Notes under the pieces: generated by a model
The model's input: only the letters and a program-made list of their open reading frames with translations
Database searches by the model: none
What the model was told of the DNA's origin: nothing
DNA from: Ignavibacteriales bacterium
Lineage (GTDB): Bacteria; Bacteroidota; Ignavibacteria; UBA10030
Length of the DNA: 48,570 bases
Assembly: GCA_016193365.1 (NCBI GenBank)
Contig: JACPSI010000085.1
Location: 1 to 48,570, forward strand
Direction: 5' to 3'
Part shown: piece after piece, positions 9,234 through 17,595 of the stretch
Position numbering within the stretch: position 1 is the stretch's first letter
Layout: each line of letters opens with the position of its first letter
Program-made: the position numbers and the translations under genes

Positions 9234-12050
9234 CTAACGCACGAGGATCATTTTTCTGATTTCAGTGAACTCGTCCGCTTTGAACCTGTAAATGTAAATG
9301 CCTGCTGGTAACTTTGTGCCAAAAACGACTCTGTGGTAGCCGGGTCCCTGTTCTTCTTCAACGAGAACTGCCACGCGTTGTCCGATGATGTTAAACACTT
9401 CCAAACGTACCATGGCGGATTTCGGCAGCCCGTATGTAATTACTGTTGTGGGGTTAAACGGGTTCGGATAGTTCTGACCAAGCACGAACTCCGTCGGAAT
9501 ATCAGGATCTTCCTGAATGCCCGTAGTAGATCCGGCAGTGAAAGCGGAAAGCACTGACAAGCCATTGGTGGCGTAAGAGCTATCTCCCTCCGAGTATCCG
9601 ACAATCACCTTCGGGAACTCCTGGTTGTTCTGTTGCTGCCAGACCCGGTAGTGGATCTTCTCGCCTGACCGAATTCCGTCGATTTCCGCCGTTTGGTCGT
9701 CGTCTCCCCAGACAGTAACCGATGTGTTCAATCCCGTCCACACCACAGCCCCGACACAAAGTCCGGCGGGGGAGAAGGCTCCGATCTCATCTCCGGCTGC
9801 GAGTGATCTTCCGCTGATGTTTGGGTTTGAAGACACCGGGATGGCAACAGTCGCATTGTTCCCGGTATTTGATTTAAAAGAGAAATAAGATGCTGTGGCA
9901 ATTTTGTGTTCTTGATTTGCTGCAGACAAGAGGGTGATCGGAGCGCGTCCTGTTAACATGTCGCCAGTGGAAGAGCTGTCATTTGCAGGATACGTCAATG
10001 TGGATGCTCCCGTAAGTTTCAGTTGATATCCCTGTCCGGGCATCATTGTTCCAATTTGGTCGATACTATGCTCTGGCCAGTACACTCTCCCTGAACCATT
10101 TTTCACGATGATAATTTGACCGGCAATCGTCGCAAGAGCAGAGTCGATATCCAAGGCAGAGTTGCGCATATAGGTAATCATATGCCAGCCTTGAATGAGC
10201 GAAAGAGAATTCATCTCGGGGATGAGTTCATTTCCAGGAATCATCAAAGTGTCGCCGGCGCTCATGTATGCCTGGTATCCGTCGGCGTAATCCCAGTCGC
10301 CGATGTCATTAATGCGGAAATCCGATGTAACCCAGTAGACTTTCCCTGAATCGTCTTTTATGATGACCAGGTTATCTGCAATCCCCGATGTAAGCGTGTC
10401 AAGATTAGTGTTTTGCGGTTGGACAAAGCTGGAGATCATGTTCCATCCCTGCTGAAGAATAATCCCGTGTGTCATTGGAGTGCCTATCGTCGTAAACCGC
10501 CAAACGCTTGACCAATCGCTTGTCCCGCCAGAATTTGTAGCATTGACACGCCAGTGATAGGTTGTGGCGTTAAGAAGAGGCCCGACCTCGCTGGAAGTTG
10601 ATGTCACAGTCGAATCGTCAACGATAGTAGAAGTGAATGAAGAGCTTGTTGAGACTTGCAAGCGATAACTTATCGCCCCTGAGGATGCATCCCAACTCAA
10701 TGTCAGAGTCGTAGGCTGAAGCGTAGATCCGTCCGCAGGAGAAAGGAGTGTCGTAACGACCGGAGGCAGGGGGACAGTTGTAAAACCCCAGACCGTCGAC
10801 CAGTCACTGATACCGTCTGTATTTTCAGCACTAACTCGCCAAAAGTATGCTGTTTCGTTAGATAGCGGGCCCACCTGCCTCGAGATTTCTGTGAGGCCAG
10901 AGTCATTGACAGCCAGAGAACTGAACGAAGAGCTTGTTGAAACCTGCAAACGGTAACTCGAAGCTCCGGAGACGGCATTCCAACTTAAAGTGAGTGTCGT
11001 TTCCTGATCAATCGAGCTATCAGGCGGAGCTGCAAGCTGCGGAGCGGCGAGCATCGTGGTGAAACTCCAGACGCTTGACCAGTCACTCGTCCCGTCTGCA
11101 TTTGTCGCATTCACGCGCCAGAAATACGATGTATTATTTGCAAGCGGTCCAACATCACTGGAGGTTGTCGTAACATTCGAATTATCAACTACGATGGAAG
11201 CGAAGGAGGTATCCGTCGACACCTGTACACGATAGCTCGTTGCACCGGAAGAAGCATTCCAGGTCAGAGAGAGTGAGATGGGTTGGTGGACCGAACCATC
11301 AGTCGGCGATAAGAGATCTGGCGGTCCTACAATGGTTATAAAACTTCTGACCGTTGACCAATCGCTCGTGCCTCCGGAATTAGAGGCATTCACACGCCAA
11401 AAATATGTTGTATTGTTCGCGAGGCCGTTCGCGTTAAAAGATGTTGCCGTAATACTGTCTTCAGCTATAGCCGGCGATGTGAAAGACGTATCTGTGGCAA
11501 CCTCGATGCTATATGTTGTGGCAAAACTCGTTGTATCCCATGAAAATGTTGGAGTTACCGATAGTCCCCTTGCGCTGTCCAGCGGCAAGAGAAGGTTTGG
11601 AGGATCCGGAGGTGCCGTCGCATCCAGAGACGTGAGTGTATAGGTTGCGTTCACGATATACGTTCCGTCACCCGATAAATACGTCACGACAACGCTTGCA
11701 AACTCGGTGTCTGTGGATTGACGCCAAACACGGTAATGAATGAGTTCTCCTGGCTGCATTCCGTCGATGGTACCTGTCTGTTCATTATCTCGCCAGACGG
11801 TGATCGCGTCATTGACGCTGTTCCAGACAATCCCGCCCACACAAAGCCCTGCCGGAGTGAAGGCTCCGATTTCGTCGCCTGAAACAAGTGGAGAGCCGTT
11901 GATGTTTGGGTTGGTTGTGACAAGCACAGCCACAGTGGCGCTGTTGCCCGTATTTGAAGTAAACTGAAAATGTTGTGTTTGTGCCGATGCTTCCGCTGCC
12001 AGAAAAGCAAACAACGCCAGGCAGACAAATATGACAGTTATCCTGCTCAT
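9234..12050 (-). CDS. T9SS-secreted protein with four FN3 repeats
   Basis: 938 aa from the ATG at 12050, which has a strong AAGGGGG ribosome site; the frame extends 22 codons further upstream without such a site. Order: signal peptide (hydrophobic core then AEASAQ, about 1-24), GDEIGAF domain (about 25-120), four FN3 modules (about 125-480) ending VWRFTT, and two GW-MIS units (starting QQGWNMISS and IQGWHMITY, about 485-660). A second GDEIGAF domain (about 720-830) and a T9SS type A sorting domain (QNYPNPFNPTT...KMILVR) follow. FN3 and GDEIGAF modules are closely similar to those of the 2697-aa neighbour, so the two arose by duplication of shared parts. Export by T9SS and surface attachment are expected from the sorting domain; the ligand is unknown. 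It lies 72 nt downstream of the initiating transferase and may be read from the same sigma-54 promoter. Confidence 0.9.
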   Translation of the reverse strand: MSRITVIFVCLALFAFLAAEASAQTQHFQFTSNTGNSATVAVLVTTNPNINGSPLVSGDEIGAFTPAGLCVGGIVWNSVNDAITVWRDNEQTGTIDGMQPGELIHYRVWRQSTDTEFASVVVTYLSGDGTYIVNATYTLTSLDATAPPDPPNLLLPLDSARGLSVTPTFSWDTTSFATTYSIEVATDTSFTSPAIAEDSITATSFNANGLANNTTYFWRVNASNSGGTSDWSTVRSFITIVGPPDLLSPTDGSVHQPISLSLTWNASSGATSYRVQVSTDTSFASIVVDNSNVTTTSSDVGPLANNTSYFWRVNATNADGTSDWSSVWSFTTMLAAPQLAAPPDSSIDQETTLTLSWNAVSGASSYRLQVSTSSSFSSLAVNDSGLTEISRQVGPLSNETAYFWRVSAENTDGISDWSTVWGFTTVPLPPVVTTLLSPADGSTLQPTTLTLSWDASSGAISYRLQVSTSSSFTSTIVDDSTVTSTSSEVGPLLNATTYHWRVNATNSGGTSDWSSVWRFTTIGTPMTHGIILQQGWNMISSFVQPQNTNLDTLTSGIADNLVIIKDDSGKVYWVTSDFRINDIGDWDYADGYQAYMSAGDTLMIPGNELIPEMNSLSLIQGWHMITYMRNSALDIDSALATIAGQIIIVKNGSGRVYWPEHSIDQIGTMMPGQGYQLKLTGASTLTYPANDSSSTGDMLTGRAPITLLSAANQEHKIATASYFSFKSNTGNNATVAIPVSSNPNISGRSLAAGDEIGAFSPAGLCVGAVVWTGLNTSVTVWGDDDQTAEIDGIRSGEKIHYRVWQQQNNQEFPKVIVGYSEGDSSYATNGLSVLSAFTAGSTTGIQEDPDIPTEFVLGQNYPNPFNPTTVITYGLPKSAMVRLEVFNIIGQRVAVLVEEEQGPGYHRVVFGTKLPAGIYIYRFKADEFTEIRKMILVR

Positions 12051-12122
12051 AATTCCCCCTTTGAAAGAATAAGAAATGAAAACTTTACTGTGGCGACATC
12101 TTTTCCGTTTGTTCATGGAATC

Positions 12123-14057
12123 TTATGCTCTGAGATTTTCAGGCCCCTCGTAGTGATGCAAAAGTACAGCGGGACGTTCGTTGGTGTTGGCTCGTTTTTC
12201 CGTTGGGATCTCTTCAAGCAGCAGCTTCGACCGCCTGATCGTTACCCTGTTGTCCCTGGCTACTCGTTTGACACGATCCAATATCTCTGGATGGAGCGAC
12301 TCGCTTGCAATGATAATCTCTTCAACGGTTGTCTTGCGAAGGAGCCGTGGCAATTTCCAGTGACCTCCAAAAATGGGATAGCCGTTGACGTTTTTGCCTT
12401 CGAGATCCGGGTTGTCGTCGAGAAAACCGAGAGGGTTCAATACAAAGTCATCGTCCATAAGAATTTTTTGTAGCGTCAGGACGCCGTTTGCGCCGGCGCC
12501 GTAGATCAGAATGCCCTTGCCGCGTTTCTTCTCTCGTTGGAACTGGTAATTCAAAACATGGAAGGAGCTTCTTGTGCCGAGGACGAGCGTCAGAAGGATG
12601 AAAAAGTCCGCAATAAGAGTCTTGGTGGAAATAAAATGACGTGGTTCGGGAAGTATCGCGAGGACGACTCCTGTTACAAGCACTGCAAGCGCAACTGTTT
12701 TCGTGATTTTCAGGAGATCGCCAACACCAAGATGCCGCAACGAACCCTTATACAAACCGCTGAAGAAAAACACCAGCGGTTGAACTCCACACACGATTGG
12801 TGCAAGGTAGAGGAACTCGCCGGCGATAAGAGTCTCGTCGAGTGTCAGGTAATAAGCAAGTGCGAAGGCGATTCCACTGAATCCCAGGTCAAGAAATCCC
12901 TGGAAGAGGGCCCGGTTCAGAACAGGCCATTCGTAGAGTGGAAGGAGAACGCCATTGCTCAGAATCGCCATTTCCTTGTAGCGCAGATGCTTGATGCCCG
13001 AGAACGTGGCTAGGCCGACGGCAACGAGAATCAGTGAGGCCCCGACGTTATTGCTGACGGTGACGGCGAAGGCCACGAGGCCAAATGCACACGACACGAC
13101 GTAAAGTATCAGAACGACGGAACGATGGGACAAGCCCATCGCCATCAGTTGATGGTGAACATGCTTTTTGTCCGGCAGGAACATCGAATGCAACTTTGAT
13201 CCAACTCCGTGCAGGGATTTCGTTTCCGGAAGGAGGGAGGAGAGCACGCGCCTGGCCATCGATAACAGAGTGTCCATAATCGGGAGCCCAAGCGCCAGTA
13301 CCGGCACAAGGATGGCGAACGCCGTCGTCCCCTTTGTGGAGCTTTCCATTGAGAAAACAGCAAGCGTAAAGCCGATCAGCAGGCTGCCGGAATCCCCGAG
13401 AAAAATCCTGGCCGGATTAAAGTTGTAAGGAAGAAACCCGAGCACAGCGCCTGCCAGGACGAGAGCCATGCACGCAGTCGTTAATTCTCCGATGAAGAAA
13501 GAAACAGCACACATGGTCAGCGCAGCAATCACTGCAATGCCCGATGCCAGTCCATCGAGGCCGTCGATGAGGTTGAAGGCATTGGTCACGCCCACGATCC
13601 AGAGAACGGTCATGGGGTAGTCGAGTGCTCCGAGGTCGAAATGGCCAGAGCCGAAAAAGTCTGTCACCGTCGAAATCCGGAAACCACCTGCATACACAAT
13701 CGTCGCAGCCAAAACTTGCACAAGAAATTTTTTCCCAGGATTCAATGCGCGCAGGTCATCCCATATGCCGAGGGAAAAGACGAGAAGAAGAGCGCCCAAA
13801 AGCCATACAGCCTTCCCCGATTCGAAGAAAAGCGCCAGTTGGTGATTCAACGGCCAGTTAAAAAACAGTGCGAGAGAAAGAAAGAAGCTAAGATAAATGG
13901 CAATGCCGCCGAGCCTCGGTGTAGGGTTCTTGTGGATCTTCCTCTCGTTGGGAAGGTCGATGGCGCCGATTGCAGAAGCGAACCGCACGACCAAAGGCGT
14001 CAACAGCAATGAGAGCACAGCCGGAATGGCGGCAATAAAGAACATATCCTTCAACAT
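12123..14057 (-). CDS. WecA/TagO-type polyprenyl-phosphate sugar-1-phosphate transferase fused to a CapD-type N-terminal half
   Basis: 644 aa. Residues 1 to about 360 are a multi-helix membrane enzyme of the UDP-HexNAc:polyprenyl-phosphate transferase family, with WDD (99-101), NAFNLIDGLDGLASG (159-173), FLGDSGS (219-225) and a His cluster KKHVHHQ (297-303). It should load the first sugar phosphate on undecaprenyl phosphate. From about 384 a second membrane block (four helices) leads to a nucleotide-binding fold starting ILIYGAGANG (516-525), like the N-terminal half of WbpM/CapD or WbaP proteins (CoA_binding_3). No sugar dehydratase or WbaP-type catalytic domain follows, so this half may be regulatory. 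It is third in the minus-strand operon after the Wza-like and PorV-like genes. The usual family length is about 350 aa, so the fusion is notable. The exact sugar cannot be told. Confidence 0.9.
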   Translation of the reverse strand: MLKDMFFIAAIPAVLSLLLTPLVVRFASAIGAIDLPNERKIHKNPTPRLGGIAIYLSFFLSLALFFNWPLNHQLALFFESGKAVWLLGALLLVFSLGIWDDLRALNPGKKFLVQVLAATIVYAGGFRISTVTDFFGSGHFDLGALDYPMTVLWIVGVTNAFNLIDGLDGLASGIAVIAALTMCAVSFFIGELTTACMALVLAGAVLGFLPYNFNPARIFLGDSGSLLIGFTLAVFSMESSTKGTTAFAILVPVLALGLPIMDTLLSMARRVLSSLLPETKSLHGVGSKLHSMFLPDKKHVHHQLMAMGLSHRSVVLILYVVSCAFGLVAFAVTVSNNVGASLILVAVGLATFSGIKHLRYKEMAILSNGVLLPLYEWPVLNRALFQGFLDLGFSGIAFALAYYLTLDETLIAGEFLYLAPIVCGVQPLVFFFSGLYKGSLRHLGVGDLLKITKTVALAVLVTGVVLAILPEPRHFISTKTLIADFFILLTLVLGTRSSFHVLNYQFQREKKRGKGILIYGAGANGVLTLQKILMDDDFVLNPLGFLDDNPDLEGKNVNGYPIFGGHWKLPRLLRKTTVEEIIIASESLHPEILDRVKRVARDNRVTIRRSKLLLEEIPTEKRANTNERPAVLLHHYEGPENLRA

Positions 14058-14081
14058 ATCTTTTCTCCTCAGTGTCCCGAA

Positions 14082-15059
14082 TTAGTCCTGCTCGATTTTT
14101 TTGGATTCTCCCAACAAAATGGAAAGCGTCAGTTGATGGAAGCGTTGAACACCTTCACCGGTTGCGTATGCGTAATCGACCTGAAATCTGTTCAGAAAAA
14201 AACCAACACCGTAACGAGGAGAGGCCACGGAAGGCGCCGCAACATATCCCGCTCTCAAAGCGGCGTAACGCGTCGCATTGACCTCGATCGCACCTTTGTA
14301 GACAATTCCGGGGCTTCCAAAAATTTTTTTGTTTTCCAGGGAAATGGTCACCACCCGATCAGTACGCGATGAGGGATAACGCATGGCAAGCCCGAGATGA
14401 AGAGTGGACGGGAGCGAGACCTTTGAAAAAACCAGCTTGGGCGGCCCCTGAAGGTCATAACTATGCTCCATCCCAAGCCCTATGCCGCTATACACAATCG
14501 CATAGCTGATTTCCGGAGAAGGCGAGTACAGCAGCCCGAAAACAGTAGAGCCCGTCCAGAGCCTTGAATCTTCCGTTTGGCCGTGTTGCACTGCTACTCT
14601 TGCACCAAAGCTCAGGGTGGAAGTAAGGAGCCTGGCCGATGAGAAATTCAAGCCGTAACGTGAACCTCGAATGATAGCGCCTGCTCCGTCGTTGACGCCA
14701 ACCTGCGTCGCGGTCAACCCAAATCCCATGACATCGTTGCCGCTCAATCGAAACGGGATGGAAAATGTCCCCATCGCCGTTCCGTTATCCACATCATTCA
14801 AATAGTCAAACGTGAGGGAATTCCTCTCGAGGAAAGCGAGGCTCGCCGGATTCCAATACATGCTCATAACGTCTGCGTACTCTGTGCCATACGCTTCCGC
14901 CAGTGAGGCAGCCCTGGCTCCAATACCGTATGTTGGAGAACGATCGTTATCCTGTTGAGCTCCAGCAGCATTCCCGAAGAACAGGATGAAGGCTGCCAGC
15001 GCAGCACACTGAGCCCGACGTGGTGATGTCTTTTTGAAACGTTCGATGTCATGTTTCAA
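14082..15059 (-). CDS. PorV/PorQ-like outer-membrane beta-barrel protein
   Basis: 325 aa. A signal peptide (hydrophobic AALAAFILFFGNAAGAQQ, about 19-36) is followed by GIGARAASLAEAYGTEYAD and MYWNPASLAF, the hallmark N-terminus of PorV/PorQ-family outer-membrane proteins of T9SS bacteria. The rest consists of alternating strands of a FadL-like barrel. PorV shuttles T9SS substrates to the attachment complex; other family members are uncharacterised, so the specific role here is open. No ATG occurs before the signal peptide. The start is a TTG at 15059 whose TTGA overlaps the stop of the Wza-like gene, which implies translational coupling. Placement inside a polysaccharide export operon suggests a role in polymer export or surface anchoring, but this is inference. 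Confidence 0.75.
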   Translation of the reverse strand: MKHDIERFKKTSPRRAQCAALAAFILFFGNAAGAQQDNDRSPTYGIGARAASLAEAYGTEYADVMSMYWNPASLAFLERNSLTFDYLNDVDNGTAMGTFSIPFRLSGNDVMGFGLTATQVGVNDGAGAIIRGSRYGLNFSSARLLTSTLSFGARVAVQHGQTEDSRLWTGSTVFGLLYSPSPEISYAIVYSGIGLGMEHSYDLQGPPKLVFSKVSLPSTLHLGLAMRYPSSRTDRVVTISLENKKIFGSPGIVYKGAIEVNATRYAALRAGYVAAPSVASPRYGVGFFLNRFQVDYAYATGEGVQRFHQLTLSILLGESKKIEQD

Positions 15060-15757
15060 TTGAGCACCCGGAAAAATCCAAACAGGAGAACAACATCGCG
15101 CAGAAAATCGGAAAACGACCGAATGAAGTTTTCCTTTTTTGGCACAAAGACGGTATCGCCCGGCCGAACCTTTGGAATGAGGTCGACATTGCCGGTTTCC
15201 ATGTGCCAGGCCACATCAACTTCCGTCGGCTCACCATTGTTGCCATATCGCAAAATCTTCACATGGTTAAGGTCCGATTCCGCCGTCGTTCCACCCGCTG
15301 TCGAGAGGATTTCGACCAGCGAGACATCAGAGGTAACGGGATAATTGTCCTGACGCGTGACAGCTCCGAGGACGGTTACTTTTTGGCTGAGAGGGCTCGA
15401 AACGGAAAGCGTGATCCTTGGCTCCCCCTGCACATACTCGGACAACCGTGCACGGATCAAATCTGAAAAATCATCTTTGGCGAGCCCCACTGCCTTTATT
15501 TCCCCCAGCAAAGGAACCGTGATTGTTCCACCGCTCTTGACCAGCGTAGAAGTGTTGAACTCGGGATAACCCCAAACTGAGAGGTCAACGTTATCGCCTT
15601 GCTTAATCAAGTACGTATTCGATTGCATCTTGACGAGAAGCACTCCGGTCTTGGACCGGGAAACAGCTGGCGCAGTATCCTGCACAATTCTTTCTGATGA
15701 GCATGAACTCAGAAGAACAGCGATCAAAACGACCGCCATAGCACGATGAATAGTCAT
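15056..15757 (-). CDS. Polysaccharide export lipoprotein (Wza/outer-membrane polysaccharide export type)
   Basis: 233 aa with a lipoprotein signal (VLIAVLLSSC, Cys19). Residues about 48-130 form the Poly_export domain (YLIKQGDNVDLSVWGYPEFN... GGTITVPLLGEIKAVGL), followed by one SLBB-like domain (KVTVLGAVTRQDNYPV, ..LVEILSTAGG) and PGDTVFVPKK near 208. A hydrophobic C-terminal helix (about 216-232) could be the outer-membrane helix seen in Wza. Such proteins form the outer-membrane pore for polymer export and work with the Wzz/BY-kinase pair encoded divergently at 16205-18405. First gene of the minus-strand operon, about 75 nt after the predicted transcription start of a sigma-54 promoter. Shorter than E. 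coli Wza (about 380 aa) but normal for this class. Confidence 0.9.
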   Translation of the reverse strand: MTIHRAMAVVLIAVLLSSCSSERIVQDTAPAVSRSKTGVLLVKMQSNTYLIKQGDNVDLSVWGYPEFNTSTLVKSGGTITVPLLGEIKAVGLAKDDFSDLIRARLSEYVQGEPRITLSVSSPLSQKVTVLGAVTRQDNYPVTSDVSLVEILSTAGGTTAESDLNHVKILRYGNNGEPTEVDVAWHMETGNVDLIPKVRPGDTVFVPKKENFIRSFSDFLRDVVLLFGFFRVLN

Positions 15758-15842
15758 GGGCGTTTGTAGGAATTTGCAGAGTGTATAGTGGGCGCGTGGA
15801 AAGATTGTCTACCTTGCTCGATTGGTTTTTTCCGGAACGGAG

Positions 15843-15858
15843 CGCAAAAGCTGTGCCA
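15843..15858 (-). promoter_or_regulatory. Sigma-54 promoter for the minus-strand export operon
   Basis: On the minus strand the site reads TGGCAC-AGCTT-TTGCG. It has the invariant GG and GC doublets 10 nt apart and matches the consensus TGGCAC-N5-TTGCW closely. The predicted start lies near 15833, giving a leader of about 75 nt before the Wza-like gene. Sigma-54 promoters need an activator of the NtrC family; none is encoded in this window. Confidence 0.7.
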
Positions 15859-15930
15859 GCGCCGTTAAAAAGATTTTAGGGACGCTCTTTCAAACAGAGA
15901 ATCGAGAAAACATTGCTATCCATTGATAAA

Positions 15931-15947
15931 TCATTCTGTAAGAATGA
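15931..15947. promoter_or_regulatory. Perfect inverted repeat, candidate enhancer-binding site
   Basis: TCATTCT-GTA-AGAATGA: 7-bp arms around a 3-bp spacer. It sits about 75 bp upstream of the minus sigma-54 site and about 200 bp upstream of the plus site, the distance range usual for NtrC-type activator sites. Function is inferred from symmetry and position. Confidence 0.45.
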
Positions 15948-16144
15948 AAACGGCGTTCCGTGGGAAATGCGATGAAACTGTTTCTATTTTATTCACAGGA
16001 GGGAGGCGGGTGTGTAATTGTTGCGCAGAGGTTTGTAGGTCCACATCGTAATGACGAGATCCGGTCCTCGTCAAAAATGCCGATTAAGGCTCTGGTGAAG
16101 GCGTTTTTCTCTTACAAGAGCTGTGTGATCCAACATCGCGTGGC

Positions 16145-16160
16145 TGGCATGGGACTTGCA
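16145..16160 (+). promoter_or_regulatory. Sigma-54 promoter for the plus-strand exopolysaccharide operon
   Basis: TGGCAT-GGGAC-TTGCA has the GG and GC doublets exactly 10 nt apart and differs from the -24/-12 consensus at one common position. The predicted transcription start is near 16171, about 34 nt before the proposed start of the chain-length gene and 20 nt before its ribosome site. Confidence 0.7.
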
Positions 16161-16204
16161 GAAACCACTCTCTGAATAGATATATCAACGAGAAAGGATT
16201 ATCT

Positions 16205-17557
16205 CTGCAGACCGCACAGTTTACGGCTCAACAGGTTGTTGCTGTTGTCCGGCGCCGCAGGAAACTGGTCATACTTCCGGCAACCATTGTTACCTGTTTA
16301 TGTCTTCTCGGAGCGCTTATTCTGCCGAGGAAATACGAATCCTCTGCCACGATTCTGGTACAGAAGGATGAGATCTTAAACCCTCTCGTCAGCTATACCA
16401 TGGCGGTGACCATGGCTTCCGAGGATCGTCTGAAGACGTTTAACGAGATCATTTACAGCCAGATGACCATTCAGATTCTCATCGACAGTCTCAAACTGGC
16501 CGGAAAAAGGAAAATTATCGATGAGGAAGAACGCCAGGAAATGGTCAAGAAAATCCGAAAGGACATTTCGACTGACCGGCCTGGTTCATCCTCTTTTAAG
16601 ATCAGCTACCTCGATACCGACCCTGTCCGCGCGCAGCGGGCAGTCCTCATTCTGTCGAATCACTTTATCAAGACCATCCTGCAGGTTGAAAATCAGCGTA
16701 ATGAGCTGGCCGTTCAGTTTTTTGAGACGAAACTCGTCGAGTTGCGTGAACGATTTGAGGAAAGTCAGCAAGAAGTTATTGTTTCCATGCGAAAGCGAAT
16801 CGAGGATATGCCCGCTGAAGGCCGGGCTCTTCAATCGCAGATAGAAGAGACAGAAGAAGATCTCAGAGATATCGACGGACGACTAAAGCTGTACCAGCAA
16901 GGTCTTACCATGATGAAACGATATCCTCAGATCCTTTCCTCAGATGAAGGCAAGAAGGTTGTCTACGACCTGGCCCGCACCAACCTTCCCTATGCAGCAG
17001 AGTTGCGTCCATTACTGACAAAGTATGACGACTACATACGCCGCTACACTGAGCGTTACCCGGAAGTCACGAAACTCAAAATTCAAATTCTGGATCTCCT
17101 GAGCTTGATTCGGTCTTCGCTTGAGTCTGAGACTTCCAAGGAACGGGCTGCAAGGCTTGACGTCGAAGCGCGTCGGATTCAGCTTGTTGATGATCTCAAG
17201 CGCACTTCTGTTTCCAAGAGAGTTGATGAGGATAAGGAGTCTACACACGATATCTACAGGAAGTTGTATGATGAAATGAAGGTCAAGCTGGAGCAAGCCC
17301 GCACAAACAGAGACCTCGGCCTGACCGGAAGGGAGCAATTCATCATCATCGACCCGCCCATCATTCCATCCGAGCCTTCAAAGCCAAACCGAATGCTGAT
17401 AATTTTTGGCGGCATCGGTGTGGGCATTTTCCTGGGCTTGCTCATTGCCGGCACGGCAGAACTTCTCGACACGCGGGTCCGAGCAAAAAAGGATGTTGAA
17501 GTATATCAAAAGCCCGTGATTGCGTTTATACCGGACGCAGGATTCATCGTCCGTTGA
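16205..17557 (+). CDS. Wzz-type polysaccharide chain-length determinant (non-standard start)
   Basis: About 450 aa if read from CTG at 16205. The frame is open from 16088 but contains no ATG, GTG or TTG before the ATG at 16400, and that ATG would remove the first membrane helix. A good ribosome site (AGAAAGGA, 16191-16198) sits 6 nt before the CTG and about 20 nt after the predicted sigma-54 transcript start. The protein has helix 1 (about 20-40, LVILPATIVTCLCLLGALIL) and a Wzz domain with RKYESSATILVQ. A long charged, coiled-coil-rich periplasmic part follows, and helix 2 near the end (IIFGGIGVGIFLGLLIAG) precedes a short cytoplasmic tail. It should set polymer length with the ATPase encoded next. 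Either a rare CTG start or a sequence error (ATG read as CTG) explains the start. Confidence 0.85.
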   Translation: MQTAQFTAQQVVAVVRRRRKLVILPATIVTCLCLLGALILPRKYESSATILVQKDEILNPLVSYTMAVTMASEDRLKTFNEIIYSQMTIQILIDSLKLAGKRKIIDEEERQEMVKKIRKDISTDRPGSSSFKISYLDTDPVRAQRAVLILSNHFIKTILQVENQRNELAVQFFETKLVELRERFEESQQEVIVSMRKRIEDMPAEGRALQSQIEETEEDLRDIDGRLKLYQQGLTMMKRYPQILSSDEGKKVVYDLARTNLPYAAELRPLLTKYDDYIRRYTERYPEVTKLKIQILDLLSLIRSSLESETSKERAARLDVEARRIQLVDDLKRTSVSKRVDEDKESTHDIYRKLYDEMKVKLEQARTNRDLGLTGREQFIIIDPPIIPSEPSKPNRMLIIFGGIGVGIFLGLLIAGTAELLDTRVRAKKDVEVYQKPVIAFIPDAGFIVR

Positions 17558-17595
17558 TACCGGCTGAAATGTTAGACGAAAGGAAACGGGAGAAC

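Larger units (their letters stand above)
15758..16204. other. Divergent control region of the polysaccharide locus
   Basis: 447 nt between divergent genes with no convincing coding sequence. It carries a sigma-54 type promoter in each direction (15843-15858 minus, 16145-16160 plus) and a perfect inverted repeat at 15931-15947, which is a candidate binding site for an enhancer-binding protein. A short plus-strand frame (15960-16175) overlaps the plus promoter and shows no sign of being a gene. Confidence 0.7.

Noticed and set aside
12537-13013. 158-codon plus-strand frame opposite the initiating transferase
   Set aside because: It lies wholly inside a clearly conserved gene on the other strand, and the translation is charge-rich with no recognisable motif.
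15960-16175. 71-codon plus-strand frame in the divergent control region
   Set aside because: It overlaps the plus-strand sigma-54 promoter, has no family resemblance, and its start has no good ribosome site.
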